A stretch of DNA of 64,000 nucleotides from contig NZ_CP101823.1 of NCBI RefSeq assembly GCF_024498175.1, forward strand, positions 124,001 through 188,000. The letters are read 5' to 3'. The notes below the pieces were generated by a model that was given only the letters and a program-made list of their open reading frames with translations, ran no database searches and was not told where the DNA came from. The translations under genes were made by a program, and so were the position numbers. The stretch is from Haloplanus salinarum (lineage in GTDB: Archaea > Halobacteriota > Halobacteria > Halobacteriales > Haloferacaceae). Of this stretch, positions 44,290 to 53,134 are shown piece by piece; within the stretch, counting starts at the first letter, position 1; each line of letters starts with the position of its first letter.

Positions 44290-44366
44290 AGTCGGCGGTG
44301 GCCGGGCGGGCGCAAAAGGCGTTCGATCCCCGTCAGCTACATCCCCCCGCGGCGTCGACTCCCTCC

Positions 44367-45116
44367 ATGGCATCCCGACCGCACTTCTTCGGCGTCTACC
44401 ACTGGCGCGAACGCCTCCCCCGAATCGCCGCCGCGGCGGTTCTCCTCTGGGCCGCCGTCGTCGCCTACCGGCGCGGGGGGCGGACGCTCCGGGCCGTCGC
44501 CGTCGGCGTCGCGGCGGGCGCGCTCTACCGCGGCGGCGACGCCGCCCGCCGCCTCTGTTCGCCGGCCCCGTGGGCGCTCGACCGCGCCAAGTACGACGCG
44601 CTGGGGTCGATCCTGTCGCTCGAGGACGCCGACCGCGTCCTCGACGTGGGGTGTGGCTCCGGGCGGTCGATCGTCGGCCTCGCGCCATCCCTCCCCGACG
44701 GCACGACGGTGGTCGGCCTCGACCCCTTCGACGACCGGGTGATCCTCGGCAACGGCCCGGCGCTGGCGCGACACAACGGGGCGCTCGCGGGCGTCGACGT
44801 GTCGCCGGTCGCGGGCGACGCCGCCCGCCTGCCCCTCGCGGACGGGTCGGTCGACGCCGTCACCGCCTGTCGGGTCCTCCACGACGTCCCCGAGGAGCGG
44901 CGGGCGGCGGCGTTCGCGGAACTCCGACGGGTGTGTGCCGACGACGGCGTCGTCGGCCTGCTGGAACTGCCGATCACGCCCGACGGCGTCGACGACCACG
45001 TGGCGTACTGGCGGGGGTGTCTCGAGGACGCGGGGCTGACCGTCGAACGCGTGGCGACCGTCGAACGGCCGACGCGGGAAGGGACGTACGTCGCCGTCGC
45101 GGCGACGCCGGCGTGA
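44367..45116 (+). CDS. SAM-dependent methyltransferase with N-terminal membrane segment
   Basis: A 249-residue class I methyltransferase. The SAM site motif RVLDVGCGSGRS is near residue 91, followed by VVGLDPFDD and the acidic DGSVDAVTACRVLHDVP. Residues 15-60 are hydrophobic (AAAAVLLWAAVVAYRR and VAVGVAAGAL) and may anchor it to the membrane. The substrate is unknown; a lipid or quinone is possible given the anchor. In-frame ATG choices upstream were rejected. Confidence 0.88.
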   Translation: MASRPHFFGVYHWRERLPRIAAAAVLLWAAVVAYRRGGRTLRAVAVGVAAGALYRGGDAARRLCSPAPWALDRAKYDALGSILSLEDADRVLDVGCGSGRSIVGLAPSLPDGTTVVGLDPFDDRVILGNGPALARHNGALAGVDVSPVAGDAARLPLADGSVDAVTACRVLHDVPEERRAAAFAELRRVCADDGVVGLLELPITPDGVDDHVAYWRGCLEDAGLTVERVATVERPTREGTYVAVAATPA

Positions 45117-45149
45117 CCCTCGACACCGGATACACCCCCCCGGGGTGAC

Positions 45150-45263
45150 GTGATCGTCGTCGGCTATCCCGCCGTCGACAACCCCGAGGACCCCGGCGAG
45201 TACGAGGTCGAGGTACGACTGAACGGCGAGCGGACCGCCACCGGGACGGTCACCATCGAGTAG
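45150..45263 (+). pseudogene. Possible C-terminal remnant of a larger protein
   Basis: An open stretch reads VIVVGYPAVDNPEDPGEYE and then VEVRLNGERTATGTVTIE before TAG. This looks like the last beta strands of a secreted Ig-like or CARDB-type domain. It could be read from a GTG at 45150 as a 37-residue protein. It has no signal peptide or start region, so a gene remnant is more likely. Confidence 0.35.
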
Positions 45264-45351
45264 CCGCCGACGCTCGTGGGGCGGCCCGAACGGGGCCGAC
45301 GCGTCGTCCGGAACCGGCGGGCTTTAGGCGCCCATCGCCGACTACACGCGT

Positions 45352-47469
45352 ATGAGCCACGAGGAGTTCCCCACGGATCGACCGGCGGTGGTGACCTGTG
45401 GGTTGCCCTACGCCAACGGCGACCTCCACATCGGCCACCTGCGAACGTACGTCGGCGGGGACGTCTACGCCCGCGCCCTGCGCAAACTGGGACAGGAGAC
45501 GGCCTTCGTCTCCGGATCGGACATGCACGGGACGCCCGTCGCGGTCAACGCCGAGGAGGCGGGCGTCTCCCCGGAGGAGTTCGCCCTGGAGTGGCACGAG
45601 ACCTACGCGGAGACGTTCCCGAAGTTCGGCGTCGAGTTCGACAACTACGGTCACACCCACGACGAGACGAACGTCGAACTGACGACCGAGATCGTGCGGG
45701 CGCTGGCGGACAACGGCCACGTCTACGAGAAGGAGATCATGGTGGCCTACGACCCCGCCGAGGAGCAGTCGCTCCCGGACCGATACGTCGAGGGGACCTG
45801 CCCGTACTGCGGGGAGCGGGCCCGCGGCGACGAGTGCGACGAGGGCTGTGGCCGTCACCTCGAACCCGGGGAGATCGAGGACCCCGAAAGCACCATCACC
45901 GGCAACCCCGCGGAGTACCGCGAGCAGACCCACAAGTTCTTCCGCGTCTCGGCGTTCCAGGACTACCTCGCCGAGTTCATCGACCGCCTCGAGGGGACGG
46001 CGAACGCGAAGAACCAGCCCCGGGAGTGGATCGAAGGGGAGCTCCGCGACTGGTGTATCACCCGCGACATGGACTGGGGGATCGACTACCCGGAGGGCGA
46101 GGAGCCACGCTCCTCGGAAAACCGGATGCAGTCCGGTGATGGCGAGGGAGCGGACGATCTGGTCCTCTACGTCTGGGTCGACGCCCCCATCGAGTACGTC
46201 TCCTCGACGAAGCAGTACACCGAGCGCGTCGGCGCCGACGTCTTCGACTGGGAGGACGCCTGGAAGGGCGACGGGGAGGTGGTCCACGTCATCGGTCGCG
46301 ACATCATTCAGCACCACACCGTCTTCTGGCCCGCGATGTTGCGGGGCGCCGACTACGGCGAACCCCGCGCCGTGATGGCGAGCGGGTTCATCACGCTCAA
46401 CGGCCAGGGCTTCTCCACCTCGCGCAACCGCGCCGTCTGGGCCGACGAGTACCTCGACGAGGGCTTCCACCCGGACCTCCTGCGGTACTACCTCGCCACC
46501 AACGGCGGCTTCCAGCAGGACGTGGACTTCTCGTGGGAGCGGTTCCGCGAGCGCGTCAACAACGAACTCGTCGGGACGGTCGGCAACTTCGCCTACCGAT
46601 CGCTGCTCTTCGCCCACCGCGAGTTCGGCGGGACGCCCGACGCCGACCTCTCGGCCGAGGTGCGCGAACGCATCGAGGACGCCGTCGACGAGTTCGCCGC
46701 CGCAGTCAACGACTACTCGGTACGGAAGGCGGGCGACGCCGCCGTCTCGCTCGCGGCCTTCGGCAACGAGTACATCCAGCAAAACGAGCCGTGGAACCTC
46801 GTCGACGACGACCCCGAGCGGGCGGCACAGGTGCTCCGGGACTGCGTGCAGGTGTCGAAGGCCGTGGCCGTCCTCTTCGCGCCGGTCGCGCCCGGCACCT
46901 GCGACCGCCTGTGGTCGCAGGTCGGCGGCGAGGGGTCGGTCCACGACGTGACCGTCGACGCCGCGCTCGAACCGCCGGCCGCCGAGTTCGACGCCCCCGA
47001 CGAACTCTACGAGAAGATCCCCGAGGAGCGCGTCGAGGAACTCAACGCGAAACTCGAAGCGCGCGTCGAGGAGGCCGAGGGCGAGGACGACGGCGACGAC
47101 GAGGGCGAGGACGACGGCGACGCCGCGGTCGACCTCGATCCCCTCGAATCCGAGCGGATCGGCTTCGACGAGTTCCAGGACCTCGACATGCGGGTCGGCG
47201 AGATCCTGGCGGCCGAGGGGATCGAGGGAGCGGACGACCTCGCGCGACTCGTCGTCGACATCGGCGTCGAGGAGCGACAGATCGTCGCGGGCATCAAGCA
47301 ACTCCACGACCTCGACTCCCTGCCCGGGACGCGAGTGGTCGTGCTGGCGAACCTGGAGCCGGCGGAACTGTTCGGCGTCGAATCCAACGGGATGGTGCTC
47401 GCCGCGGGCGAGGGGGCGGACCTCCTGACGACGCTCGAGGACGCCGACCCCGGCGAGCGGGTGCGGTAG
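45352..47469 (+). CDS. metG: Methionyl-tRNA synthetase with C-terminal tRNA-binding domain
   Basis: Charges tRNA-Met. The 705-residue class I enzyme has a HIGH motif in DLHIGHLRTYVGGDV and a zinc knuckle (CPYCGERARGDECDEGCGR near 145). Its KMSKS equivalent is FSTSRN. A Glu/Asp-rich linker (about 575-600) leads to an EMAP/CsaA-like tRNA-binding domain (600-705). A TATA-like GCTTTAGG about 28 nt upstream supports the ATG at 45352. Confidence 0.96.
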   Translation: MSHEEFPTDRPAVVTCGLPYANGDLHIGHLRTYVGGDVYARALRKLGQETAFVSGSDMHGTPVAVNAEEAGVSPEEFALEWHETYAETFPKFGVEFDNYGHTHDETNVELTTEIVRALADNGHVYEKEIMVAYDPAEEQSLPDRYVEGTCPYCGERARGDECDEGCGRHLEPGEIEDPESTITGNPAEYREQTHKFFRVSAFQDYLAEFIDRLEGTANAKNQPREWIEGELRDWCITRDMDWGIDYPEGEEPRSSENRMQSGDGEGADDLVLYVWVDAPIEYVSSTKQYTERVGADVFDWEDAWKGDGEVVHVIGRDIIQHHTVFWPAMLRGADYGEPRAVMASGFITLNGQGFSTSRNRAVWADEYLDEGFHPDLLRYYLATNGGFQQDVDFSWERFRERVNNELVGTVGNFAYRSLLFAHREFGGTPDADLSAEVRERIEDAVDEFAAAVNDYSVRKAGDAAVSLAAFGNEYIQQNEPWNLVDDDPERAAQVLRDCVQVSKAVAVLFAPVAPGTCDRLWSQVGGEGSVHDVTVDAALEPPAAEFDAPDELYEKIPEERVEELNAKLEARVEEAEGEDDGDDEGEDDGDAAVDLDPLESERIGFDEFQDLDMRVGEILAAEGIEGADDLARLVVDIGVEERQIVAGIKQLHDLDSLPGTRVVVLANLEPAELFGVESNGMVLAAGEGADLLTTLEDADPGERVR

Positions 47470-47524
47470 GCGACCGCGGTCGGTGCCGACCGGCTTTTTC
47501 ACCCACCCCGTCGAAGGGAGCGGT

Positions 47525-49279
47525 ATGCGACGGGCAAAGATCGTCTGTACACTGGGCCCCGCCTCCGACGACCGGGCGACGATCCGCGAACTCGCGGACG
47601 CCGGGATGGCCGTGGCCCGCCTCAACGCGAGTCACGGCACCCACGAGGACCGGGCGGCGCTGATCGAGCGGGTCCACGAGGTCGACGCCGCCATCGACGA
47701 CCCGCTCTCGGTGATGCTCGACCTCCAGGGTCCGGAGGTCCGGACGGCCCCCCTCGACGACCCCATTCACCTGGAGACCGACTCGACGGTCCGGTTCGTC
47801 GAGGGCGACGCGGCGACACCCGAGGAGATCGGGCTCTCCTACGCCCTCGGCGCGGTCGACCCGGACGACCGCATCCTCCTCGACGACGGCCGGATCGAGG
47901 CGCGCGTGACGGCCGTCGACGGCGACGTCGTGACCGCCCGCGTCGTCTCCGGGGGCGAACTCGGGAGCCGCAAGGGGGTGAACGTCCCCGGCGTCGACCT
48001 CGATCTGGACGTGGTGACCGAGCGCGACCGCCGGGACATCGAGGTCGCCGTCGAACGGGGCGCGGACTTCGTCGCGGCGAGTTTCGTCCGCGACGCCGCC
48101 GACGTCCTCGCCGTGACCGACGCCATCGAGAACGCTGGCGGCGACATCCCGGTCGTCGCGAAGGTCGAGCGGGCGGGGGCGGTCGACAACGTCGACGAGA
48201 TCGTCGCGGCGTCCTACGGCGTGATGGTCGCCCGGGGCGACCTCGGCGTGGAGTGCCCGCTCGAAGACGTGCCGATGGTGCAAAAACGGATCATCGGGAC
48301 CGCCCAGGACGCGGGCGTTCCCGTCATCACCGCGACGGAGATGCTGGACTCGATGGTCTCGGCCCGGCGGCCGACCCGGGCGGAGGCCTCGGACGTGGCG
48401 AACGCGGTGCTCGACGGCACCGACGCGGTGATGCTCTCGGGCGAGACGGCCATCGGCGACCACCCCGTCCGGGTCGTCGAAACGATGGACCGCATCGTCC
48501 GGGAGGTCGAAGGGAGCGCGGAGTACGACGAGACGACCGAGGGGCGAGTGCCCGCGGCCGCCGAGGAGTCCCAGACGGAGGCGCTGGCGCGCGCGGCGCG
48601 GTATCTCGCCCGCGACCTCGGGGCGGCGGCCATCGTCGCCGTCTCCGAGTCGGGCTATACGGCCCGCGCGACGGCGAAGTTCCGACCGAGCGTCCCCGTC
48701 GTCGCGACGACGCCGCGGGATCGGGTCCGCCGCCAACTCGCGCTCTCGTGGGGTGTCGACTCCCAGTACGCCGCCTACCGCGACGACATCGAGGGGATGA
48801 TCGACGCGGCGGTCGACGCCGCCATCGACGCCGGCGCCGCCGAGAGCGGCGACACCGTGGTCGTCCTCACGGGGATGATGACGGAACTGGAGGGGACGAA
48901 CACGACGAACACCCTGAAGGTCCACGTCGCCTCCGAGACGGTCGCGACGGGCCGGAACGTCGTCAACGGGCGGGTCGCCGGCCCCGTCTTCCGCTGTCCG
49001 GACGGCGACCTCTCGAACGCCCCCGAGGGTGCCATCGTCGTCCTGCCGGCCACCTTCGACGGCCAGTTCGCGGGCGACACCGGTCGCATCGGCGGGATCG
49101 TCGACGCCCGGCCGGGGATGACGAGCTACGCCGCCGTGATCGCTCGGGAGCGCGGCGTGCCGATGGTCAGCGGGGCGCCGCTCCCGGACGAGGTCGCCGA
49201 CGGCACGACCGTGACGGTCAACGCCGACCGGGGTGTCGTGTACGAGGGCGACGTGACGCCGCGCGAACACCAGCGGTGA
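47525..49279 (+). CDS. pyk: Pyruvate kinase with C-terminal PEP-utilizing mobile domain
   Basis: Makes ATP and pyruvate from PEP. The 584-residue protein has the core motifs KIVCTLGPASDD, LNASHGTHEDR, VMVARGDLGVE and MLDSMV. A C-terminal domain (about 490-584) is like the mobile phosphohistidine domain of PEP synthase, GGIVDARPGMTSYAAVIARE. The His expected after TS is Tyr here, so the extra domain probably lacks phosphotransfer activity. The ATG at 47525 is favoured over an in-frame start at 47483. Confidence 0.95.
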   Translation: MRRAKIVCTLGPASDDRATIRELADAGMAVARLNASHGTHEDRAALIERVHEVDAAIDDPLSVMLDLQGPEVRTAPLDDPIHLETDSTVRFVEGDAATPEEIGLSYALGAVDPDDRILLDDGRIEARVTAVDGDVVTARVVSGGELGSRKGVNVPGVDLDLDVVTERDRRDIEVAVERGADFVAASFVRDAADVLAVTDAIENAGGDIPVVAKVERAGAVDNVDEIVAASYGVMVARGDLGVECPLEDVPMVQKRIIGTAQDAGVPVITATEMLDSMVSARRPTRAEASDVANAVLDGTDAVMLSGETAIGDHPVRVVETMDRIVREVEGSAEYDETTEGRVPAAAEESQTEALARAARYLARDLGAAAIVAVSESGYTARATAKFRPSVPVVATTPRDRVRRQLALSWGVDSQYAAYRDDIEGMIDAAVDAAIDAGAAESGDTVVVLTGMMTELEGTNTTNTLKVHVASETVATGRNVVNGRVAGPVFRCPDGDLSNAPEGAIVVLPATFDGQFAGDTGRIGGIVDARPGMTSYAAVIARERGVPMVSGAPLPDEVADGTTVTVNADRGVVYEGDVTPREHQR

Positions 49280-49328
49280 GCCGCCGCGGGTCGGTATCCC
49301 TTTCAGTGACCGGCCGCTACCGACGGGC

Positions 49329-49529
49329 ATGAGCGCCGTTCCGGAGGAGGACCGCGAGGACGACGAGTCGCAATGGCGGTTCGCCCTCGACGAGGTGGGC
49401 GAGGACGCCGAACCCGACGCGCCGGACCCCATCGAACCGGAGACGCCGTCCCTGGAGAACGCCGCCTTCGTCCTCCTCGGGGTAGCCCTCTCGATCCTGC
49501 TCTTCTATGCGGCCCTCGCCGGGCTGTGA
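49329..49529 (+). CDS. Small acidic single-pass membrane protein
   Basis: A 66-residue protein with an acidic N-terminal half (EEDREDDESQWRFALDEVGE) and one C-terminal membrane helix (AAFVLLGVALSILLFYAALA). It looks like a haloarchaeal family of unknown function. It lies between pyk and the NfeD-like gene on the same strand. Confidence 0.72.
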   Translation: MSAVPEEDREDDESQWRFALDEVGEDAEPDAPDPIEPETPSLENAAFVLLGVALSILLFYAALAGL

Positions 49530-49581
49530 CTGTGGCCGGCGGGGCCGGTAGTATAAACGCCCGCGGCTCAAAGGCGAGGAC

Positions 49582-50181
49582 ATGGTCGTCGCCACGAGCG
49601 TCCTGCAGGCGGGGATCGAACTCGGTCCCCAGACCCTTCCACTCCTCCTGGTGATCGCGGGGCTCGGCCTGTCCATCGCGGAGGCGATGGCACCGGGTGC
49701 ACACTTCGCGGTCCTGGGTGTCGCCTTGCTCGGGGCCGGCATCGTCGGCCTGTTGCTGGGACCGATCGCCGGGCCGCTCGTCCTCGCAGTCCTCGTTCTC
49801 GTCTTCGGGGGCCTGGCGCTCGCGGGCTACCGCCGGTTCGACCTCTACGGGGGCGCGGGCTCCGGGCGGACGAGCGACTCCAACTCGCTCCGTGGCCGGA
49901 CGGGACGCGTGACCGAACGGGTGACCGAGGGGTCGGGGGAAGTGAAACTCGACCGCGGCGGCTTCAACCCCAACTACAGCGCCCGCGCGCTCGACGGCGA
50001 GATTCCCGTCGGCGCGGAGGTGCTGGTGGTCGACCCCGGCGGCGGGAACGTGCTCACCGTCGCCTCGCTGGACGAGATGGAAGACGACATCGACGCCGAA
50101 CTCGCCAGGGAGCGAGCCGCGACGGCGGCGGAAGCGGACGACGGGGAGTCAACCGGCGAGGAGGAGTCGGAACGGGCCTGA
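49582..50181 (+). CDS. NfeD-like membrane protein
   Basis: A 199-residue protein with two or three membrane helices (about 15-85). A C-terminal OB-like domain follows, containing LRGRTGRVTERVTEGSGEVK. NfeD proteins usually partner SPFH/stomatin proteins in membrane microdomains, but none is next to it here. A TATA box (AGTATAAACG) about 28 nt upstream supports the ATG. Confidence 0.85.
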   Translation: MVVATSVLQAGIELGPQTLPLLLVIAGLGLSIAEAMAPGAHFAVLGVALLGAGIVGLLLGPIAGPLVLAVLVLVFGGLALAGYRRFDLYGGAGSGRTSDSNSLRGRTGRVTERVTEGSGEVKLDRGGFNPNYSARALDGEIPVGAEVLVVDPGGGNVLTVASLDEMEDDIDAELARERAATAAEADDGESTGEEESERA

Positions 50182-50220
50182 CCGTGGCGTTTAAACCGAC
50201 GCCGGTCCGAACGGAACGTA

Positions 50221-50745
50221 ATGGCTTTTGAGGAGCTGCTGAGCGATCCGGTGATCCAGAAGTACCTCCACGAACTCGTCGGGCCGACGGGGATGCCGGT
50301 CGCCGCCGCGCCGCCGGACGGGGAGGTGACGGACGAGGAACTCGCCGAGGAGTTGGGGTTGGAACTGAACGACGTGCGCCGTGCCCTGTTTATCCTCTAC
50401 GAGAACGACCTCGCCAGCTACCGCCGCGTCCGCGACGAGGACTCGGGGTGGCTCACCTACCTCTGGACGTTCCAGTACGAGAACATTCCGGAGAACTTGG
50501 AGGAGGAGATGCACCGGCTGCTCGACGCCCTGGAGGAGCGTCTCGAGTACGAGCGAACCCACGAGTTCTACCTCTCGGAGCCCGCGGGCATCCGCTTCGA
50601 GTTCAGCGAGGCCATGGAGTTCGACTTCCAGTGCCCGGAGACGGGCGCGCCGCTCGAACCGATGGACAACGACGACCTCGTCGAGGCGACCGAACGCCGG
50701 ATCGAGGAACTCCAAGGCGAACTCAACGTGGAAGTCACCCGCTGA
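50221..50745 (+). CDS. tfe: Transcription factor E (TFE alpha)
   Basis: Helps open promoter DNA with TBP, TFB and RNA polymerase. The 174-residue protein has an N-terminal winged helix (about 1-90) and a C-terminal region where a zinc ribbon is expected. Only one Cys is left there: FYLSEPAG where the family usually has C-x2-C, and FQCPETGAP where the second pair should be. The zinc ribbon therefore looks degenerate. A GTTTAAAC box about 25-30 nt upstream fits a leaderless mRNA. The next gene's ATG overlaps its TGA. Confidence 0.9.
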   Translation: MAFEELLSDPVIQKYLHELVGPTGMPVAAAPPDGEVTDEELAEELGLELNDVRRALFILYENDLASYRRVRDEDSGWLTYLWTFQYENIPENLEEEMHRLLDALEERLEYERTHEFYLSEPAGIRFEFSEAMEFDFQCPETGAPLEPMDNDDLVEATERRIEELQGELNVEVTR

Positions 50746-51413
50746 TGGTCGTCCTCGCAACCAAGTGTTACGTCGAGGGGTCGGCTCGCGAGCGGGCGCT
50801 CGACGGGATGGACGCGCTGGTCGACAACGCGGTCGGCGACCTGGACGTGGAGTGGGAGGTCGGCGTCCGCCACGACGACTTCGTCTCGGTGACGATCACG
50901 GGCGACGACGCGGTGGCCGCGCGCAACGCCCTCGGCGAGGAGTGGGGGGCGATCGGTACGGGCTTCGAGGACGGCGAGACCTACGTCGGGACGCTCGAAT
51001 CCTGGGACGACGAAGGGGTCGTCCTCGACGCGGGCGAGCGGGTCCGGATCCCGGCCGACGAACTCGGCCTCGGCCCGGGGTCGCCGTCACAGATTCGGGA
51101 CCGGTTCGGTCTCGTCCAGCACCTTCCCCTGCGCTTTACCGCGGGCGATCCGCCGCGGCTGGCCGACGCCGAACGCGACCGGCTGTTCGAGTGGACCCGC
51201 GGCGACAACGGCCGACTGAACGTCAACAGCGCGACGCGGGGCGAGGTGCGGGCGACGATCAACCGCGCCGGGCACGCCCGCGACATCGTCACCGTCGAAC
51301 GGCTCGGGTTGCTCGAACAGAGCGTCGTCTGTGCCGAGGGAACCGACCCGCCGGGGCTGCTCGCCAGCGTCGGCGAGTACCTCCCCGCGGAGCTGAAGTG
51401 TGTCATCCCCTGA
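50745..51413 (+). CDS. DUF2110-like archaeal protein
   Basis: A 222-residue protein, start overlapping the tfe stop (TGATG), so the two are co-expressed. The segments VVLATKCYVEGS, GRLNVNSATRGEVRATINRAG and VERLGLLEQSVVC fit the DUF2110 family, which often sits next to tfe in archaeal genomes. A central part (ETYVGTLESWDDEGVVLDAG) may be a small RNA-binding fold. The function is unknown. Confidence 0.8.
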   Translation: MVVLATKCYVEGSARERALDGMDALVDNAVGDLDVEWEVGVRHDDFVSVTITGDDAVAARNALGEEWGAIGTGFEDGETYVGTLESWDDEGVVLDAGERVRIPADELGLGPGSPSQIRDRFGLVQHLPLRFTAGDPPRLADAERDRLFEWTRGDNGRLNVNSATRGEVRATINRAGHARDIVTVERLGLLEQSVVCAEGTDPPGLLASVGEYLPAELKCVIP

Positions 51414-51416
51414 TCG

Positions 51417-52217
51417 ATGAACCGCCGCCAGTTGCTCCCGCTGATCGGGCTCGTGGCGCTGGTCGTCACCTCGGGCTGTGCCGGCTTCTTCGGCTCCCAA
51501 CCCATCTCCAACGAGCAACTGGACGAGGAGCCACCGGCCCCGTACGTCTGGGACAACGAGGTGAACGCCCACATCACGATCACCGAGAACGCGCGGTTCC
51601 AGGCGGTCTACCGGCTCGACGACGAGCGGATGGAGCTGTTCCGCCGCGACGGCTTCGGCGGTCGGAACGCCATCCCCGTCTCGGCCGTCCGCTATCGCTA
51701 CCCCAACGGGACGGTGATCACGGGGACGGAACTCGTCGCCCGCGGCGGGTCGATCAACCGCTCGCGCGAGCGGGTGTCGGTCGTCCTCCCCGACGACGCC
51801 CCGAGCGACGGCGGCGGCCGCCTCGCCTTCACCTCCTCCAGTACGCCCAAGCGGTTCAGCCTCCCGACGTTCGTCAACGGCTCGTACGCCGTCGTGTTGC
51901 CCCCGAACCGCCGGGTCGAGGTGTTCCCGTTCGGGACGGTCAATCCGCGCGGCTACGAGGTAGAGACCGACGGCGACCGGCGGATCATCCGCTGGGATGG
52001 CGTGGAGGCCGACTCCGTCTCGGTGCAGTTCTACCTGCAGCGCGACCTGCTGATCTTCGGCGGGGCCGCGGCCGGCCTGACCGTCGTCGGCATCGCGGGC
52101 GCGCTCTACTACAAACGACGGATCGACGAACTCCGCGAACGGCGGGAGGAACTCGGCCTCGACGTCGAGACCGAGGACGACGAGTTCCGCGACGACCCGC
52201 CGCCCGGGATGGGGTAG
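51417..52217 (+). CDS. Membrane-anchored lipoprotein
   Basis: A 266-residue protein with a lipobox (VVTSGCAGF, Cys near 21), a beta-rich extracellular domain with several Asn-X-Ser/Thr sequons, and a C-terminal membrane helix (LLIFGGAAAGLTVVGIAGAL). A cytosolic tail (ELRERREELGLDVETED) follows. The combined lipid anchor and tail helix resemble a haloarchaeal family I recall as DUF5803. It begins 3 nt after the DUF2110-like gene, so may be in the tfe operon. Confidence 0.82.
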   Translation: MNRRQLLPLIGLVALVVTSGCAGFFGSQPISNEQLDEEPPAPYVWDNEVNAHITITENARFQAVYRLDDERMELFRRDGFGGRNAIPVSAVRYRYPNGTVITGTELVARGGSINRSRERVSVVLPDDAPSDGGGRLAFTSSSTPKRFSLPTFVNGSYAVVLPPNRRVEVFPFGTVNPRGYEVETDGDRRIIRWDGVEADSVSVQFYLQRDLLIFGGAAAGLTVVGIAGALYYKRRIDELRERREELGLDVETEDDEFRDDPPPGMG

Positions 52218-52258
52218 CCGTCGCGAGCCTTTTCACCTCGCCCCGTCTACGGCGCCAC

Positions 52259-52990
52259 ATGCGAGTCGCGGTCGTCACCGTCGGCGACGAACTGCTCTCC
52301 GGGGACACGGTCGATACGAACGCCTCGTGGCTGTGTGACCGGCTCGACGACCGCGGGGTGTCCGTCGAGCGGATCACGACCGTCCCCGACCGGGTCGCCG
52401 ACATCGCCCGCGTGGTCAACGAGTACCGCGCGGAGTACGACGCGGTCATCGTCACGGGCGGCGTGGGCCCGACCCACGACGACGTGACCATGGACGGCGT
52501 CGCGGCGGCGTTCGGTCGGGCGGTCGTCCCCAACGAGGCGGCCGCGGCGTGGATCGCCGACCACGGCGACTACTCGGCCGACGACCTGACCGAGGGGACG
52601 ACCCACCTCCCCGAGGGCGCCCGCCTGCTCCGGAACCCGGAGGGGGTGGCACCGGGGGCCGCCCTCGAGTCGGTGTACGTCCTGCCCGGGGTCCCCGCCG
52701 AGATGAAGGCGATGTTCGAGACGGTCGCCGGGGAGTTCACCGGCGAGCGGGGATACGTCGAGGAGGTCCACACGACCGAACCGGAGAGCGCACTCATCGA
52801 CCGTCTCGACGGGGTGCAGGAACGGTTCGACGTCTCGATCGGGAGCTACCCCGGCGACTCGGTCCGGTTGAAGGTGATCGCTGCCGACGCGGCGACGGCC
52901 CGCGACGCGGCCGACTGGCTCCGCGAGCGCGTCGATCTAGCGACGGAGGTAGAGCAACCAGAGCAGGGTGACGGCGAGACTGGCCAGTAG
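52259..52990 (+). CDS. CinA-like molybdopterin-binding domain protein
   Basis: A 243-residue MoaB/Mog-like protein with VVTVGDELLSGDTVDTNA at the N-terminus and the site TGGVGPTHDDVTMDG near 65. GVAPGAAL follows. Single-domain CinA N-terminal proteins in archaea may bind molybdopterin or act as pyrophosphatases on nucleotide-like compounds; the role is uncertain. Its last 54 nt overlap the antisense microprotein gene at 52937-53047. Confidence 0.87.
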   Translation: MRVAVVTVGDELLSGDTVDTNASWLCDRLDDRGVSVERITTVPDRVADIARVVNEYRAEYDAVIVTGGVGPTHDDVTMDGVAAAFGRAVVPNEAAAAWIADHGDYSADDLTEGTTHLPEGARLLRNPEGVAPGAALESVYVLPGVPAEMKAMFETVAGEFTGERGYVEEVHTTEPESALIDRLDGVQERFDVSIGSYPGDSVRLKVIAADAATARDAADWLRERVDLATEVEQPEQGDGETGQ

Positions 52991-53047
52991 TACCACCGCG
53001 CCGGTCGCCTCGATGGGGAGCGGTTCCCCGGACTGTAGCGGGAGCAT
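52937..53047 (-). CDS. 36-residue single-helix membrane microprotein
   Basis: Encodes MLPLQSGEPLPIEATGAVVL and then LASLAVTLLWLLYLRR, one clear membrane helix with a basic C-terminus. A TATA-like TTTAAG at about 53073-53080 lies the right distance for a leaderless start at 53047. The gene overlaps the 3' end of the CinA-like gene on the other strand. Such tiny membrane proteins are often missed in haloarchaeal annotation; I have no function for it. Confidence 0.65.
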   Translation of the reverse strand: MLPLQSGEPLPIEATGAVVLLASLAVTLLWLLYLRR

Positions 53048-53134
53048 GGTCGCCCCTATCGCCGGCAGTCGCTTAAACGTTCGTCACGCCGCCCGCGTGG
53101 GGAGACTTTTGCCCGTCCCGACGTAGCACACACC

